Assembly (NCBI GenBank): GCA_029215795.1 | Contig: JARDYH010000007.1 | Span: 17,457,763 to 17,521,762 of the forward strand | Direction: 5' to 3' | DNA length: 64,000 bases | From: Anniella stebbinsi | Taxonomy: Eukaryota; Chordata; Lepidosauria; Squamata; Anniellidae | Shown here: positions 24,701 through 39,100 of the stretch, one piece after another | Layout: each line of letters starts with the position of its first letter | Position numbering within the stretch: position 1 is the stretch's first letter | Notes under the pieces: model-generated | Told to the model about the DNA's origin: nothing | Database searches by the model: none | Seen by the model: only the letters and a program-made list of their open reading frames with translations | Position numbers and translations under genes: made by a program

Positions 24701-27700
24701 GTCTAAGCCGCGGGTAATCTTTTTCCCCTGACTTGAACTACAGACTCAGCCTCTGCAGGGGGATAAGTTTGTCCCCTTTCAGGTAAAGCAAAAGAAGCCA
24801 TTCTCAATCCCTTGCTTGGCGTGGGTTCTTATTTATGGAACAGCGGCCCATGGCTGGGCTGGATCCGCACGAAGGCAAGCTGTCGTGATTCAAGGCAGGT
24901 CGAACACCAACAATGGGGACGGAGCATCAACACTGCCTTATATCAGGCCAGACTATTTGGTCCATCTTGCCCAGTATTGGCCACACTGGCCGGCAGCTGC
25001 TGCTCTCAGGGGTCTCACGCAGAGAGGGTCTTTTCCCTTCCCTGCTATCCTTAAAAAATAATCTGGAGATGCCAGGGATTGGAGCTAGGCTAGCTGAACC
25101 CTCTAATCCAACCAACCCCAACCTGGTGTCTTCCAGATGTTTTGGATGCCCGTTAGCCCTACTGATTATCTATGCTGGTTGGGCCTGAAGGAAGTTATAT
25201 CCAAAACATCTGGAGGGGAAGGTTGCCATATCCACTATTGGAGTTGCCAGGGATTGAACCTGTGACCTTCTGCAAAGGAAGCATGAGTTTTCCCACTGAG
25301 CTTAGGTCCCTTCTCTTGCTGCCTCCAAACCTGGAGCTTCCGTATAGCCATCATGACGAGGAGCCATTGAAATCTTATCTACATTGTGGCACTGTACGCC
25401 ATAGCAGTTAAGAAATTACACCTGCAGGATTTTTAAAACAAATTCTCCCAGTATATGCAAATATGCCATCTTGTCCATCGCATATTGCCAAAAGTAAAAC
25501 GCCCATGAACTAATTTTGAATGCCTTTTAAGGTCCAAATCTCTAGAATTAAAGGGCACGGCATCCAAGCCATACAAACTGCCAACTGTGGGTCATCTGAA
25601 GCATGAAAAGCACATTGCGAAGTAGATTTTGAGATACCAATAGACAATTCCCTCGGGACAAGTGTGCTGCGTTTCTGGCTCCATGAAGACAGTAAGCGCA
25701 AGGCCAAGGGATTTTACCTCCAAAGTACTTTCTTGGTGGCACATGGCCCTTATCAAGGCACAGGTCTTAAAAACCATTTCAAATAAATGTTGGGGAGGGA
25801 GATCACGGGACTGGCGGAGGCATTTTGGGACGACGTCTTCAAAAGAAATGAACCATGTGACCAAACAAAGCAGTTCTGTCAGTTCTACGTCTCTTTATGT
25901 TAGGGGTAAAAAAAACCACTTCCCAGTTGTGACGGAAGTGGGTCAGGACGTCCATACTAAAGGACCCATTTACTGGGAATTGCTTGTCTGGGCCCCCTGC
26001 ATAAAGACTTTATTTTACGTAGAAAGCCAACGCCTGTGGACACACTATCTGAAAAACCTGGGCAAGGCTTCCAGCTCAAGGCCACAGTGATCTCGGCTAA
26101 CTGGACGGAGTGATTACAGATGGAATTGTGGGGTGACTAGGAGGCTGAGAATTGGCTGAAGAGAACCGGCTGAGGTTGCTGTAGTCAAAGGAGGAAGAGG
26201 AGGAAGAATGATTGCGTTTTGCCCTCCTGTCGGCTTGCCTGCCGATACTGGACTGGTGCAGAGCTCTGGCTGAGACCCTGTCTAGGGGCACCCTTTATTC
26301 CGGTAAAGTACAGATTAAGTCAGGTAGACTTTCTTATTTTTCTTGGATCACAGAATCATAGAATGGTAGAGTTGGAAGGAGCCTCTAAGGCCATCGAGCC
26401 CACCCCCTGTTCAGTGCAGGAATCCACTTTAAAGCAACCCTGACAGATGGCTGTCCACCACCTCCCTAGGTCATTGGTTCCATTGTCGTACTGTGGATGT
26501 GCTGTGCCAAAGGCTCTCTGTTTGGTTTCATGTATTTTTTTGTATTTTTATTCCTCCCTTCCGTGCCTTCCCCTTCCCCTCCTTTGTTTTAATAAACTAC
26601 TTTAATGCCTTCAACTTGTGTGCTTACTTCAGAACCATCTTGGTGCTAATTCCAGTGCCTCTTGGAAGAGGGGTTGGTTGGTTGGAATTAAGGGAAACTT
26701 TCTGTCCTGCCTCATAGGAGGGAAGCAAGTCGCTGCTCCCTTCCTTCATAAGGTCTCCCTCTCCAAGGGAGGGTTCATTCTCTGCCCTCGGAGAGGGAGA
26801 TCCGAGAAACCCAAAGGCCTCTGGGACGACCTCCCAAGAACCATTAGGGTTACAACCTCAATGTATGGAAAGGCACAAAGCTAGTTACGCGCCACGTGAA
26901 GCAGCACATCTGTCCCAAATCTCCTGCCAATCCGTTTCACTGGGTGAGCCCAAATTCTAGTATTAGGAGACAGGGAGAGTAATAGGAACCGCACCAACAC
27001 TCTGGATTTCTCCTGCTCTGCTCAATAGCCGGCGCTTCATCGGCTTACCTCTTTATAAATAGCTGTGATTTCTTCTTGTTTGGCTGCTGTCGCCGAAGAC
27101 AAAGTGGAGACGGAGGATATTTGGCTGATGGTGTCCTCGCAAAACTGAGGAGACCTGGTCGGGGACTGAGATGGGAGCAGCAAAGAAAGGCAAAAGGAGG
27201 GAGGGTTGGCAGCGTCACCATTACCACGGCAGATGATCAGCTGAATATCTTTACGCTAAGGAAGGGACTGCAGCTGGTACACCCGGGATTACCTGAGAAG
27301 CACTCTGTCTTCTTTCAAAAGTGAGGTAGTTCAGCTCCATTAAAGATAAAATCTGCAGAAAGATCAAATATTCATGAACAGGGCAGTTGCAACTATGCTG
27401 CAAAGGAAATTTACTGATGGGAAGGCAAACGTGACATTAGCCAACAAGATGTATTTTATATCAATGTCTATACGTAAGTGCAGATGAGAGAGCACCCAGT
27501 CTGTAGCGTATCGCGCATTTCAGAAATAGAACTGTGACCTTCCTCCATCAAAAACAAAGGGGGATTATTGTTTTTAAGAGGTGCTGGCACTTTTATTCCA
27601 ATTTAAAGGCTGGTTAAAAATATCACGTGGGAATTGGTGTTTTAAAAAACAAAAACAAACAAAGAGCAGATAAATAAAGAAGACCAAAGAATTGAATGCA

Positions 27701-30700
27701 CATTGCACGGAGGTTTCAAGAGTTTAAACGGTGGCCTTCGCCCATCAAAAAGAGAAGGAAATTATTGCTTTTTAAAGGGCCCTGGCTGTATTCTTTCTTA
27801 GCAGTGAAGCAACAGTTAAAGTCACAGAGGAAATTCATTTTGTTTAAAAAAAAAAAAATAGAAAGAACAGTTAACTAAAAAGTACCGTGGAGTTTAATGC
27901 GCATTGCACAGCAGTCTCTTTCATCCGGTTTTGGACATCGGGGCTGGCTCCGTTCTGTAGCAGCACTTCTATGATCCCTTGGTAGCCCCAGCGGGCAGCT
28001 ATGTGAAGAGGAGTGTCTCCCTTTTCGTTACCAATGTCTAACTTGCAAGAATGGACATCATAATACACTAAAGCCTTGACACACTAGAAAGGCAAAACAA
28101 AAGCAAAGCCCTTTGAAAATATCACATCGCTAAAGCAATGGAACTAGCAACTCCCATAATCCCCCAATCACTGGCCATACTGGCCAGGGCTTATGGGAGT
28201 TGTAGTCCAAACAACTGGAGGGCACCAGGTTACCCATCTCACTTTTCAGCAGTGGGTCTCCAGGGTTTCAGACAGGGATCTTTCCCAGTCTGCCTGAAAT
28301 GTCAGGGGATTGGACTTGAGACCTTGAGATCAATGAGACCAGTGTTAATCGGTGTCAGTGGAGGATGGGGGCTCTGATTTTGATGCGGAGGTGAATCCCT
28401 TCTGGGTTTTAGTCAGAACAGCCAGAATTCTAAAGAAGCTATCCAAAGTGCTGAACTTATTTTGGGCCAGGGTTCAGCACCATGGACTGACATCAGCAGG
28501 GCATGGCCATGGGCAATGATAACATCCGGCCTGTGGAGGGCCCAGTAGGGGGTAATTCAGCAACCCCCCCCCTAAAAAAAAACTGTTCCCCACCCCCAGG
28601 GCAAAGGAATGTAGGTGCTTTCAAAAAGAAAACAAAGAGAAAATGAAAGCTGAGATTCTAATGGGGTTTTAAAAACCATAAGAAGAGCCTTGCTGGATCA
28701 GACCAAGAGTCCATCTGGTCCAGCATTCTGTTCACCTAGTGGCCAACCAGTTCCCCAGGGGAAACTCACACGCAGAACATGAATGCAACAGCACCCTCCC
28801 GCCCACGTTCCCCAGCAACTGGTGTACATAGGCATCCCGCCTCTGATACTGGAGGCAGCATAGAGCCATCAGTGCTAGTAGCCATTGATAGATTTATCCT
28901 CCATGCATTTGAGTAATCTCTTTTCAAAGTGATCCAAATTGGTGGCCATCTTGGGGTAGCGAATTCCATAGTCTCACTATTTGGCAGGTAATACGTATGT
29001 CAGGGACTTGCTAAATTCGTTACAGGCAAGCAACTTACATCCTCGTGGCCATACGTGCATGCTAAATGCAGTGCGGTGTTGCCGTTATTGTCTTGTACTT
29101 CGGTGCTTGCTTTGTAGTGCAGCAGGAGGAGCTGAAAAGGGGAGGGGGGGAAACAAGCCAATATGGTCATAAGGCAAAGTGGAGGTGGGGGAAATAGGAT
29201 CCTTACTAGTGCGGCTCCTTTAAGACCCTATGTGAAATGAAATCTCTAATGCTCATCTCCTCTGCTTGAAAGCAGCCAAGTGATAATGCTTCTTGTTGGC
29301 TGTTTGCTTACCACTTTGACCGAGTTCCTGACCCATATGAAAGCTTCTTGTCATGAACTATTTAAAAGCCCATTCAGAGTTACAGCCAAGCTGCTCGGGT
29401 ATTATATCACCCACCAGACACCACAGTACAAAGCAATACAAGGGAACACAATGTTTGGCGTTCGAGAAGTTTGCAGAGCAAAACAGCATCCTCAAGCTAA
29501 ACTGATGCTCAGTGCCAGCACGACGGACTTCTTTATTCCCGAAGACCACAGTGGCCAGAGGTGCACTGCTCTAGTCTGGCTTTGTAATGTCCAAAGCACT
29601 TCTTGCAGAACCAAATCAGCCAAGGTCACAGGGCCTCCTCCAAAGGAAAAAGTGGAGGATTCATCGACCAAAATGTTCTATTAATGCTTTGCTATTTACA
29701 GAAGCCTTTTAGAAGTCGTTCTGAATGACAAAGGGAACAAGGTGAAAGAGAACTTAGGACCATAAGCATTCACCCTTCATGATCTGGGGTTTGCATAATT
29801 AGATGATGCCCATCTCCTTATGACGCCAGCCCCGTCCCTGCACACTTGTTCAGATCCACTGAAAAGGTCCCTGTCAAACATGTCAAAACAGTGACAGAGG
29901 CGGATAAATCCTTCTCCATGGCTGCTCCAAGGCTACAGAACACGTCCCCTTGTGTATCATGAATGATTGTTGGTGGGAATTGCCGTATCATGAATGATTG
30001 TTGGTGGGAATTGGCGTATCTTGAATGATTGTTGGTGGGAATTGGCGTATCTTGAATGATTGTTGGTGGGAATTGGCGTATCATGAATGATTGTTGGTGG
30101 GAATTGGCGTATCTTGAATGATTGTTGGTGGGAATTGGCGTATCTTGAATGATTGTTGGTGGGAATTGGCGTATCATGAATGATTGTTGGTGGGAATTGG
30201 CGTATCATGAATGATTGTTGGTGGGAATTGGAATATCTTGAATGATTGTTGGTGGGAATTGGAATATCTTGAATGATTGTTGGTGGAAATTGGCATGTCT
30301 TGAATGATTGTGGGTGGGAATTGGCGTATCATGAATGATTGTCGGTGGGAATTGGCGTATCATGAATGATTGTCGGTGGGAACTGGCGTATCATGAATGA
30401 TTGTTGGTGGGAATTGGAGTATCTTGAATGATTGTTGGTGGGAATTGGCGTATCATGAATGATTGTTGGTGGGAATTGGCGTATCATGAATGATTGTTGG
30501 TGGGAATTGGCGTATCATGAATGATTGTTGGTGGGAATTGGCGTATCATGAATGATTGTTGGTGGGAATTGGAGTATCATGAATGATTGTTGGCGGGAAT
30601 TGGCGTATCATGAATGATTGTTGGTGGGAATTGGAGTATCTTGAATGATTGTCGGTGGGAATTGGCGTATCATGAATGATTGTTGATGGGAATTGGAGTA

Positions 30701-33091
30701 TCTTGAATGATTGTTGGTGGGAATTGGTGTATCATGAATGATTGTTGGTGGGTACGGGAATGTCAGGCGTACCTCTTTCAACTGACAGGTACTACCTTGT
30801 TCCAACACTGCTTTTGTATTTGCATGTACACTGCTTACTGAAGGTTTGAACACTTGTAAAAAGAAGCCAGGTTGGATCCACAGACGTGCAACCAGGGCTC
30901 TGCCTCCTTCTCCTCCTCTCCATTGCAGCTCCTTGTGCCCCTTGAAAAGCCAGGGTTTGGAGATCTTCTGGAGCAAACTTCCCCAACAACCTGGCACCCT
31001 CCAGATGGGTTGGACTCCAACCCCCCATAATCCCCTGGTGGGCTGTGGGGGATGATGAGAGTTGCAGTCCAACACAAGGGCGCCGGGTTGGGGAAGGCTG
31101 CTCCAGAATGCTGGGGGATGAGGTATGAGGCGGGAGTGAGGGGTTGCAGTAACTGGAAGAAATGCAAGATTCCCTCTCCTGCATCATCCAGAAGCGTTGT
31201 TCACTCTCACAAGAAGCTCTTTGGATGCCAGCCACTTATCGTTTTGATCAGATCACAGTTTTGCAATTATCTGTATTGTAAACTGAAAATCCTGAGACAA
31301 AATTGCTGAAAGTTGCCAGGCCAGGCCATGACGTCGCCCCTGTTTTTCTAACCCGAGGTTTTATAGGAAGTTTAAACTGGACCCCAACTGGTTGGATTAG
31401 AAGCTTCCATGGACCAGTATTCAATAAAAATTCTGAAAAAGTGACCACTTCTCATCCACTGCAGAAGCCATTGTGAGATCAATTTCTGCTTTTAACCAGG
31501 AAGTGGTACTGGATTGGAAAGTCCACAAGCATTCCCTGGATTATTAGCATTATTTTCATTTAGTCTCATGTAAAACCTGTCAGCAGCCCTTTGATGCTTA
31601 CAGTAACATTCTGGTATCCTTTCTGACATGCTAGGTGAAGCGGTGTTGATCCGTGGTAATCCGTAGCATTGACAACGGCTCCTTTGGAGACCAGCAAGTC
31701 AATTAATGACGCTTGGCCTGTGGAGAAAGATACACTCATTAAAATCAAAATGTCAGCATCTCGCAGCTGGAAAAGGAAGTTTTGTTTTCCGAGTCAAACT
31801 GTGAACTTAACAATCCTTTCCTTTCCCCACTCGCAGAAGCTGTATGGCAGCTTTCTTCGCATTTGCTCACGGAGCTAAACATCCCTCTGTTGACAGCCGA
31901 TTATTCCGGGTCACGGCTTGGCAAGGGTCTTTCTAGCCATAATAAATGAATGGGGTTTATCTCTAGAGGGAGCCGAGTGGGAAATGAATGCAAGTGCAAA
32001 TTACAGGTATAGAGAAGAGTGACCCTGCCTTGGGCAGAGGAAGCAGCCCCCCCAAATAAGGAACTTGCCTGCAAATTCGCAAGTCATTGACCTACGTACA
32101 ACAGGTGGCGGCTGCAGCGCCAGACTTGATGATGCAGAAAGGATTAAGGCAGACTTTCGGGAGAGGCTTTCGACAACTCCCATGGGATAGAATCACAGGG
32201 GTCAAGGAGTCGGAGGATCCCAAAAGTTATCAGGCTCTGCCAAGCCAAAAGGCAATAGCAGCCACCCACTAGCTCCCTTCCAGAATAACTGAAATAATAT
32301 CGAACTGTAACTCAATGGTAGAGGAAATGCTTTCCAGGCAGAAGGTCCCAGGTTCGATCCCAGTTAGGGCTCTGAAAACTCCTGCCTGAAACTCGGGAGA
32401 GGCACTTGCTGCCAGTCAGTGTTGGCAGTACTGTGCAAGATGGACCAAGGATCTGACTCAGTATAAGGCAGCTTCCTATGGTTAAATCGAGAGCCTGTAT
32501 ACTCCACATCAGGGGGTGTGGAGCAAATTATCTCCATGTTGTATGGTTAGACAGATGTTCAAGCCCGATCCAATCCTATAGTGGAATGTTGCAACGGTTT
32601 TCTAAATGTATTCCAGGGAATCCTGTGAGTCTTTGGAAGCTTATCAGAGGTTCAAAAGAACACAAGAAGCTGCCTTATATCAGTTCAGACTATTTGTCCA
32701 TCTAGCCCAATATCGTCTGTTCTGACTGGCAGCAGTTCCCAGAGGTCTTTCAAGCAGAAGTCTTTCTCCCATCACCTGCTACTTGATCCTTTTAACTAAA
32801 CATGTCAGGGATCAAAACTGGGTTCTCATGCATGAAAAGCTTGTACCACTAAATGTCGGTCCCTCCTCAGTCGAAAGGACATGCTTCCCCAGCAGCCAGC
32901 TTGTGTTTATTTTAAAACATTTTTATATAGCGCCACCTCGCCATTTCTGGCATCGTGGCGCTTTACAATAACACGGAAAACAATTTCGATTAAGGAATTG
33001 TGTGAAGGTTTGAGTCCTACAGAGGCAAAGTAAAAAGGCCAGGCTTTAAAGACTGGGGTTATTCTGTTGGAAGGGGGTATCCCTGAAAGGA

Positions 33092-33127
<36 letters not shown>

Positions 33128-36100
33128 TATTTATTTATCACCCGCCTCTCCCAATGGATCGAGGCGGGGAACAACACCAAACACAAAATACAAAAACTGA
33201 TTAAAAGCAGATAAAACCAGTACATCATTAAAACACCAATAAAACATCAATAAAACACCAATAAAACACCAATAAAACACTTTAAAATTCATCTAGGTAG
33301 GCCTGCCGGAAGAGATCAGTCTTTATAGATCTTTTAAATTCCTGAAGACTAGTAAGTTGGCGAATCTCTCCCGGCAGGTCATTCCACAATCTGGGAGCGG
33401 CAGAAGAGAAGCTTCACTTTTTCCAGTTAAGTTTCATTTCTTCAAGGTTCAAACAGTACTTGGTTTTGGGGGAAGAGGGTATAAAAAGAGAGGAGAAAGC
33501 CAGCCAGAGAGAGCAGGGAAAGACAATAGCAAGAAGAAGAATCAGCTAGGGTAAAAGAACTTGCGCTTTGCCATTTTTATTTTCTTTTAATACCTTTGTA
33601 TCACTCAGCTCTATTGACTAAACACCTTTAATTGCAATTTGCTCATTTTCTTATATTAGTAAACTATTGTGTTAATTCTAAAGTGTCTGGTGTGCCAATC
33701 AGTCCACGTCTACACCCGAAACCCCATGTTACTGGGGAGGGGAAGGTAAAAAGAAGGGGAATTTTTGTAAACCGCCCAGAGAGCTTCGGCTATTGGGTGG
33801 TATAAAAATGCAATAAAGGAATAATAAAGAAATAAATAAACTCTAAAGGAGGCAAAAGATCCATCTGGAGTTGATCAGGGGGTCCCGATCATAGAAGGAA
33901 CCCTGACAGCTTGTTTACCATTCACAGGATACGTCATGCAATATGAAGCTGTAAGGGCATTGTTAGGACACATGCGCAGTTCAGTGGGAAGGCTTGGCTA
34001 CTGCTGTAGGGCAGTGTTCTCAAAACATATCCCAGGATCCTCTGCAAGAAGCAGATACTTAGGTATTTCATGGTAGAGAAGTGTCTGTTTTGGGTGGGAA
34101 GTTAGAAAACTACCGGAATATTCCAAGAACAAAGAACTGCAGGGCTTACCACATATCGCAGCTATGTGAAGTGGAGTGAATCCCCGGTCATCTCTAGAAA
34201 ACGGTGTAACAATGGAAGGATCGTTCAGCTTCCTTAAAATAAAGATGTCATCATTAGTTGATACAAGAGACACGTAATGTTTATTGCATACGGTTTGCCT
34301 TTTCCCCCATCACCAAGATGGATGGCTCCACATGAGCAACAGTAGCATGGTAGCCATAAGGTCGCCAGTTCAAATCCTGCCTCAGCATTGAACTCGCTGC
34401 CAACTCTTTCGTAAGCCTCAAATTCCTCTCGTCTGCAGCAATATGGGAATAATAACATTGGCTGTTGTAAGATTACTGACATAAGGTACACGGAGTACTT
34501 TCAACAACCTAAACCCTGTACATGCCCTATTATTGTTATTGCTATTAAATGTTTCAGAGCCAATAATACCTATGAGAACAGAATCCAACACGAACTTCTC
34601 AAATGCAAACCCCAGTTTGCAGGAATAGCTGTTCAGAGGGTGAAGATGTGGGGCCTTGCATGTGGGAAGCCATTTTAGTTCAGCAGGCTTGGGCCCAAAC
34701 GCATCACGTCCGCAGCTGTCATCACTACCAACCATGCACATAGGATGAAATCATCCTCGCCAAATTGGCCTCCAGTGTATCTGAAGAAGGTTCTTCGCCC
34801 ATACACCTAGAATATGCTGCCTTAAATTGGCCGAAGTGGCCTTCAGGTAAGATTCAAGTAATCCAATTCTGTGACTGATCCACTGCTTTTTAAATCAGTC
34901 TCTGGTAAACTCACCCAATTCATTTCCTCCCCTACAATAGAAACAAACAGCAGGGGCACTCAACACCGTGCCATTTAATTCAATCTTTTCCCCTTCACTG
35001 CAACCCAATCGTATGAATGTTTGCTCAGAAGTAAGTCGCACAACATTCAATGGGACATAATCCCAAGTAAATCTGCACAGGGATGCAAGTTAGTTCTATT
35101 AATTCAGAAGTGATTTCTTCACTGTTACCTCCAGAAAAAGCTTGATTTTTATCAGAGAATCAGAGCATCCATTTTTTTCCAGTTTAGGTTGAAAACAAAA
35201 CAAAAAGAAGATATTCTATGAAGGTCAGGTTATATATCTGTCTCCCAAAAATGATAAATGGCTGTTGAACTTTAAAATCCTTACATTAAATCAGCAACTT
35301 TTCTCCTTTCGCTCCACTCCTTCAGCCAAAGACTTTCTGAGATTACTCATATGTAACAGCAAACTATGGTTTCCAATACCAAACCATGGTCTCTTCTGAT
35401 GTCTGAACCAAAGTCATCTGGACAAACTTTGGTTTCCAAGCAGCCATCAAACCAGTATCTAAAAACCATGGTTTGAAGCTGATTTGCAAACCACCGTTTG
35501 GGTAAATTGTGGTTTGACTTCACATTTGAACTGATAAACCATGGTTTAGGATGCTGCTCCACCCTCAGATGTAGCTCCTTGGGATAACCGCCCAGAGAGC
35601 TTCAGCTATTGGGCGGTATTATAAATGTAATAAATAAATAATAAATAATAATAAATAACATCCGCAGATACTCAGGGAAGGCGGAAGAACACAAACCATG
35701 GTTTACTTGCATCATGGTTTGGAGTATAAACCATGGTTAGCACAAACCACAGTTTGGTATTATGTCTGAATCAACCCATTGGGAACAGAATCAACTTTAC
35801 CTGTATTTGTTCTCAATTAGGCTTTGAAAGATTCTGGGAGGCTTTGAAAACATTTTGCTTACCCAAAAACTAGTTTCTCACATTTGTCACAAAAACAAAG
35901 TGGATGGCACATTTTTTGCACTGTGTCCTTATCGCTGTCGCCTTGGCTTAATAAGCGCTCTACCTCTTCCTGGTTGCCCGACGCAATGTGCTGCAAAAGA
36001 GGGCAAAAGGTAAGGCAGACAATTGTGGTTAAAAAAACAGTGGCTACACATCAATCACACTGATTATTCTCATCAAAGCATTTATTTGCTGCCTAACGCA

Positions 36101-39100
36101 ATTTCGTGTTCAAGATTTGGCTTACTAAGCTTATGTTTTTTTCAACTTTGGTTTTATCTTAATTCATTTTAAAAGAATAAAATTCAGCTTCCTCCTGGAC
36201 CAGATACGTACTATCCAAAACACAAAACCGGACTGTGGTTTTAGCCACAAATGCGTATTAGAGGACTTTTAGAATGAATTTATTTGGAAAATGAAAAAAA
36301 CCATCTTTCTGTTTACAAGAAGTCTTGAAGCAGAGAACTTTTTAAATCTAAAAATGCCATTTAAAACATCAGCGTTAATGGAATATCCTAACAATACACT
36401 GAATCAGCAGCTTTTCTCCACCAGCAGGGAAAAATAAAAACACAGCACCAATAAACTCTCATCACATTAAAGATTAAACGCTCACCTAGGCAAATGGATT
36501 TAATAGCATGCCTATGCGGGCCAAGCATTTACTACAGTCTTCTCCTACCTGATACCATCCAGTAGGGTTATCCTACAACTTCCATCATCCCTAGCCAGTA
36601 TAGCCACTGATGAGGACTGATGGGTGTTGTAGGCCAAAACATCTAGGGGGCATAAGTTGCACATCCCTGATGTAGATTGTAAAGAGAATGAGACACCAAA
36701 TAGACCCTTGCAAGATCCCATAAGATAGAACAAATGCTTCCCAACCTCACTTTCTAGAATCTCACAGCAAGGGAGAAGAAGAAGAATTGCAAAGCTGTTC
36801 CCCTTTCACCCAACCCACACTGCTAATCCAAATAGGTATCAAAACTCTCTGAAAGGTCTAGGAGAATCCACTGGTCATACTCCTCCTCTCAGTCCTGGAA
36901 AACGTCATGAACCAAGTTCTAAACGTCACCCAGAAGCCAAACTGAAACTGGTTCAGATAATCCATATCAGTATTCTCCAACCCGATATCCTCCAGATGTT
37001 TTGGGACTTCATCTCCCAGCAGCCCCAGCCTGTATGGCCAATGATGAGGGCTAACAGGGGTTGTAGGCCAAAACATCTGGAGGACAGCAGGTTGAGGAAG
37101 GATGACCCATGTCATCTAGGACCATGGTCTTCCAACTGGTGTGTCGCGACTCAAAAGTGGGTCATGAGATCAGCCTAAATGGGTTGCAGCAAAGCTGTTG
37201 GGCATGGAGAAAATTGTGAAAGTGGGTCCCATGTTGCAGGTTGGGAGTCCGAGGTGGTTCTTGGGTCTAGACCAATTGAAGACCACTGCTCTAGGATTAC
37301 CTGGAACTGCCCAGCCACAACCTACTTGACCGAGAAGGGAAACTGAAACCAACCTCTAATTCCTCAAATCCCATTGTCAAGGGAGAGCTTCTTCAATAGC
37401 AATCCTGTTATATCCTGTTTCGAACAAGTGCTATTTCCTCTTTCAAACAAGTAGGCAACATGGCCTCCTTTAAAGAGATTTTTATTGTATATATAATCAA
37501 ATAGGTCAATATTTTCTCCCAGCTATTAACCATAAAAAAACAGGCTCTGAGTAATATCATAGGCCCCAGAGAACCAACTACCAACTTCTAAATGAAGTGC
37601 TAATAACTGAAACATCCAATAAAAGCTGAACTACGAAGGGCGTGGACACCCCTTTTATCGACTCTAAAACAACAGTAGAGTCACAGAAAGATTAAGAGTG
37701 ATTTTATCAGGGCAGGGATTCCTCAAAACTGATACAATGACCTACTGAGGATTCTAAACTTTCTCAGCAATCAGGATGTTTGCAAATTTGCCGGAGAAAT
37801 ACAATATTCATGCAATCCAAACCTGAAACAAGCAGTCTATTGGGGTGGTGGACATCTGAGACAGTAAATTCATTCTTTGTCTTAAGAACAGCTTCTCACT
37901 AAATCCTTCCGATTCCTACAAGGGGGAAAAAGAACCTACCGTCAATCAGAAATATTTAACCAAAAACGTAGTATTTCTAACACTTGTTTTTCTGGCTTAA
38001 TGCGCAACATCAGGTTTTTCAGTTTGAATGCAGCAAATGCCATCTTAAACCCAGGCTTAAGAACACAAAGCTTAATAGCAGTATTTTTATTATACCAAAG
38101 AATCTATTTGCAATATTTTGCTTTATTTATTGAAAAGATTTATACCTTGGCTTTCCATTGTAAAATAATGTGCGCCAGAGACTTCCAAAAATAAATATCA
38201 AAGTCAATAGCAGAAACAAAAGTCATAATAAAACAGAATTAAGACAACAAATACTGTAATTAAAACAAAACACCAACAAAAGATGCAATAAAGAAAAGAA
38301 CAGGAACAGCTGTTTCCTAAAAAACTTGGGCAAATAAAACTGGTTTAATCTGGGTCGAAAAACTCAATAAACCTGAGATTCTTGGGAGTGAATTCCATAA
38401 TTTGATCGCCACTACAACGAAGGCCCTGGTCATCACCCAGCTAACCTCTGACTGTTATCATTATGTTATTGTATAATATAGTCATATTATGGCATATCAT
38501 ATGCATACATTATGCTGAAATAAATTATTAAGACAAACAGCAGCAGGAGCTGCTGAGCGCTTTTCATCAGGCTATATTACATATTCGTACTGCAAGAAAC
38601 ACCTTTCATATGCTTTAAAATGAGACACCAGCTCTAAAAGTCAGGGCTCTTCTCAGACAGAATGTTTTCTTGGCCAAACCAGCCCCATACAGAGCACTCC
38701 CAAGCCCTGCAGTTGCCCGCTCAGAGACAAAAGGAGTGTGGGACAAGTGGTATACAAAATCATCTGTGCAGCATCTCCTGGAAAGACCTTTGGTGCGACG
38801 TGAGCATCACCACCCAGCTGACTTGGACACTACTACAAACACACCCCAAAGCTGATTTGAATGTGGACAAGTGAGGTGTCACAGTCCTCACCCGGTGATG
38901 GTACCTGGGCAGTGATTTGTTTGAAATTGGCCAAATATGAGCATTATGGCCTGTGTCAAAAAAATTCCAGCCAAAACAGTAAGGCTCAATCAAGTTTCTC
39001 TTCCCTTATAGGTAAGGTTTCCCCACAGGGTGAGATTTTCCCATAGACACACATTCAAACAACCCATTTCTGGTGAAAAAGATGAGGTACAGCTTCTTGG

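Noticed and set aside
25662..26090. 142-codon plus-strand ORF
   Set aside because: No recognisable motif; lies in an intron rich in repeats. Unassigned repeat origin is more likely.
29280..29684. 134-codon plus-strand ORF in an ANKRD27 intron
   Set aside because: No recognisable domain, no repeat match and no splice support; length is within chance for this much sequence.
29954..30753. Possible CRISPR-like array
   Set aside because: Units are head-to-tail identical with no unique spacers, in a vertebrate intron. It is a minisatellite.
29818..31075. Minus-strand open frames of 83-155 codons with a repeating peptide
   Set aside because: They are generated by the 31-bp minisatellite: three units make 93 bases or 31 codons. 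There is no start context, splice support or known domain.
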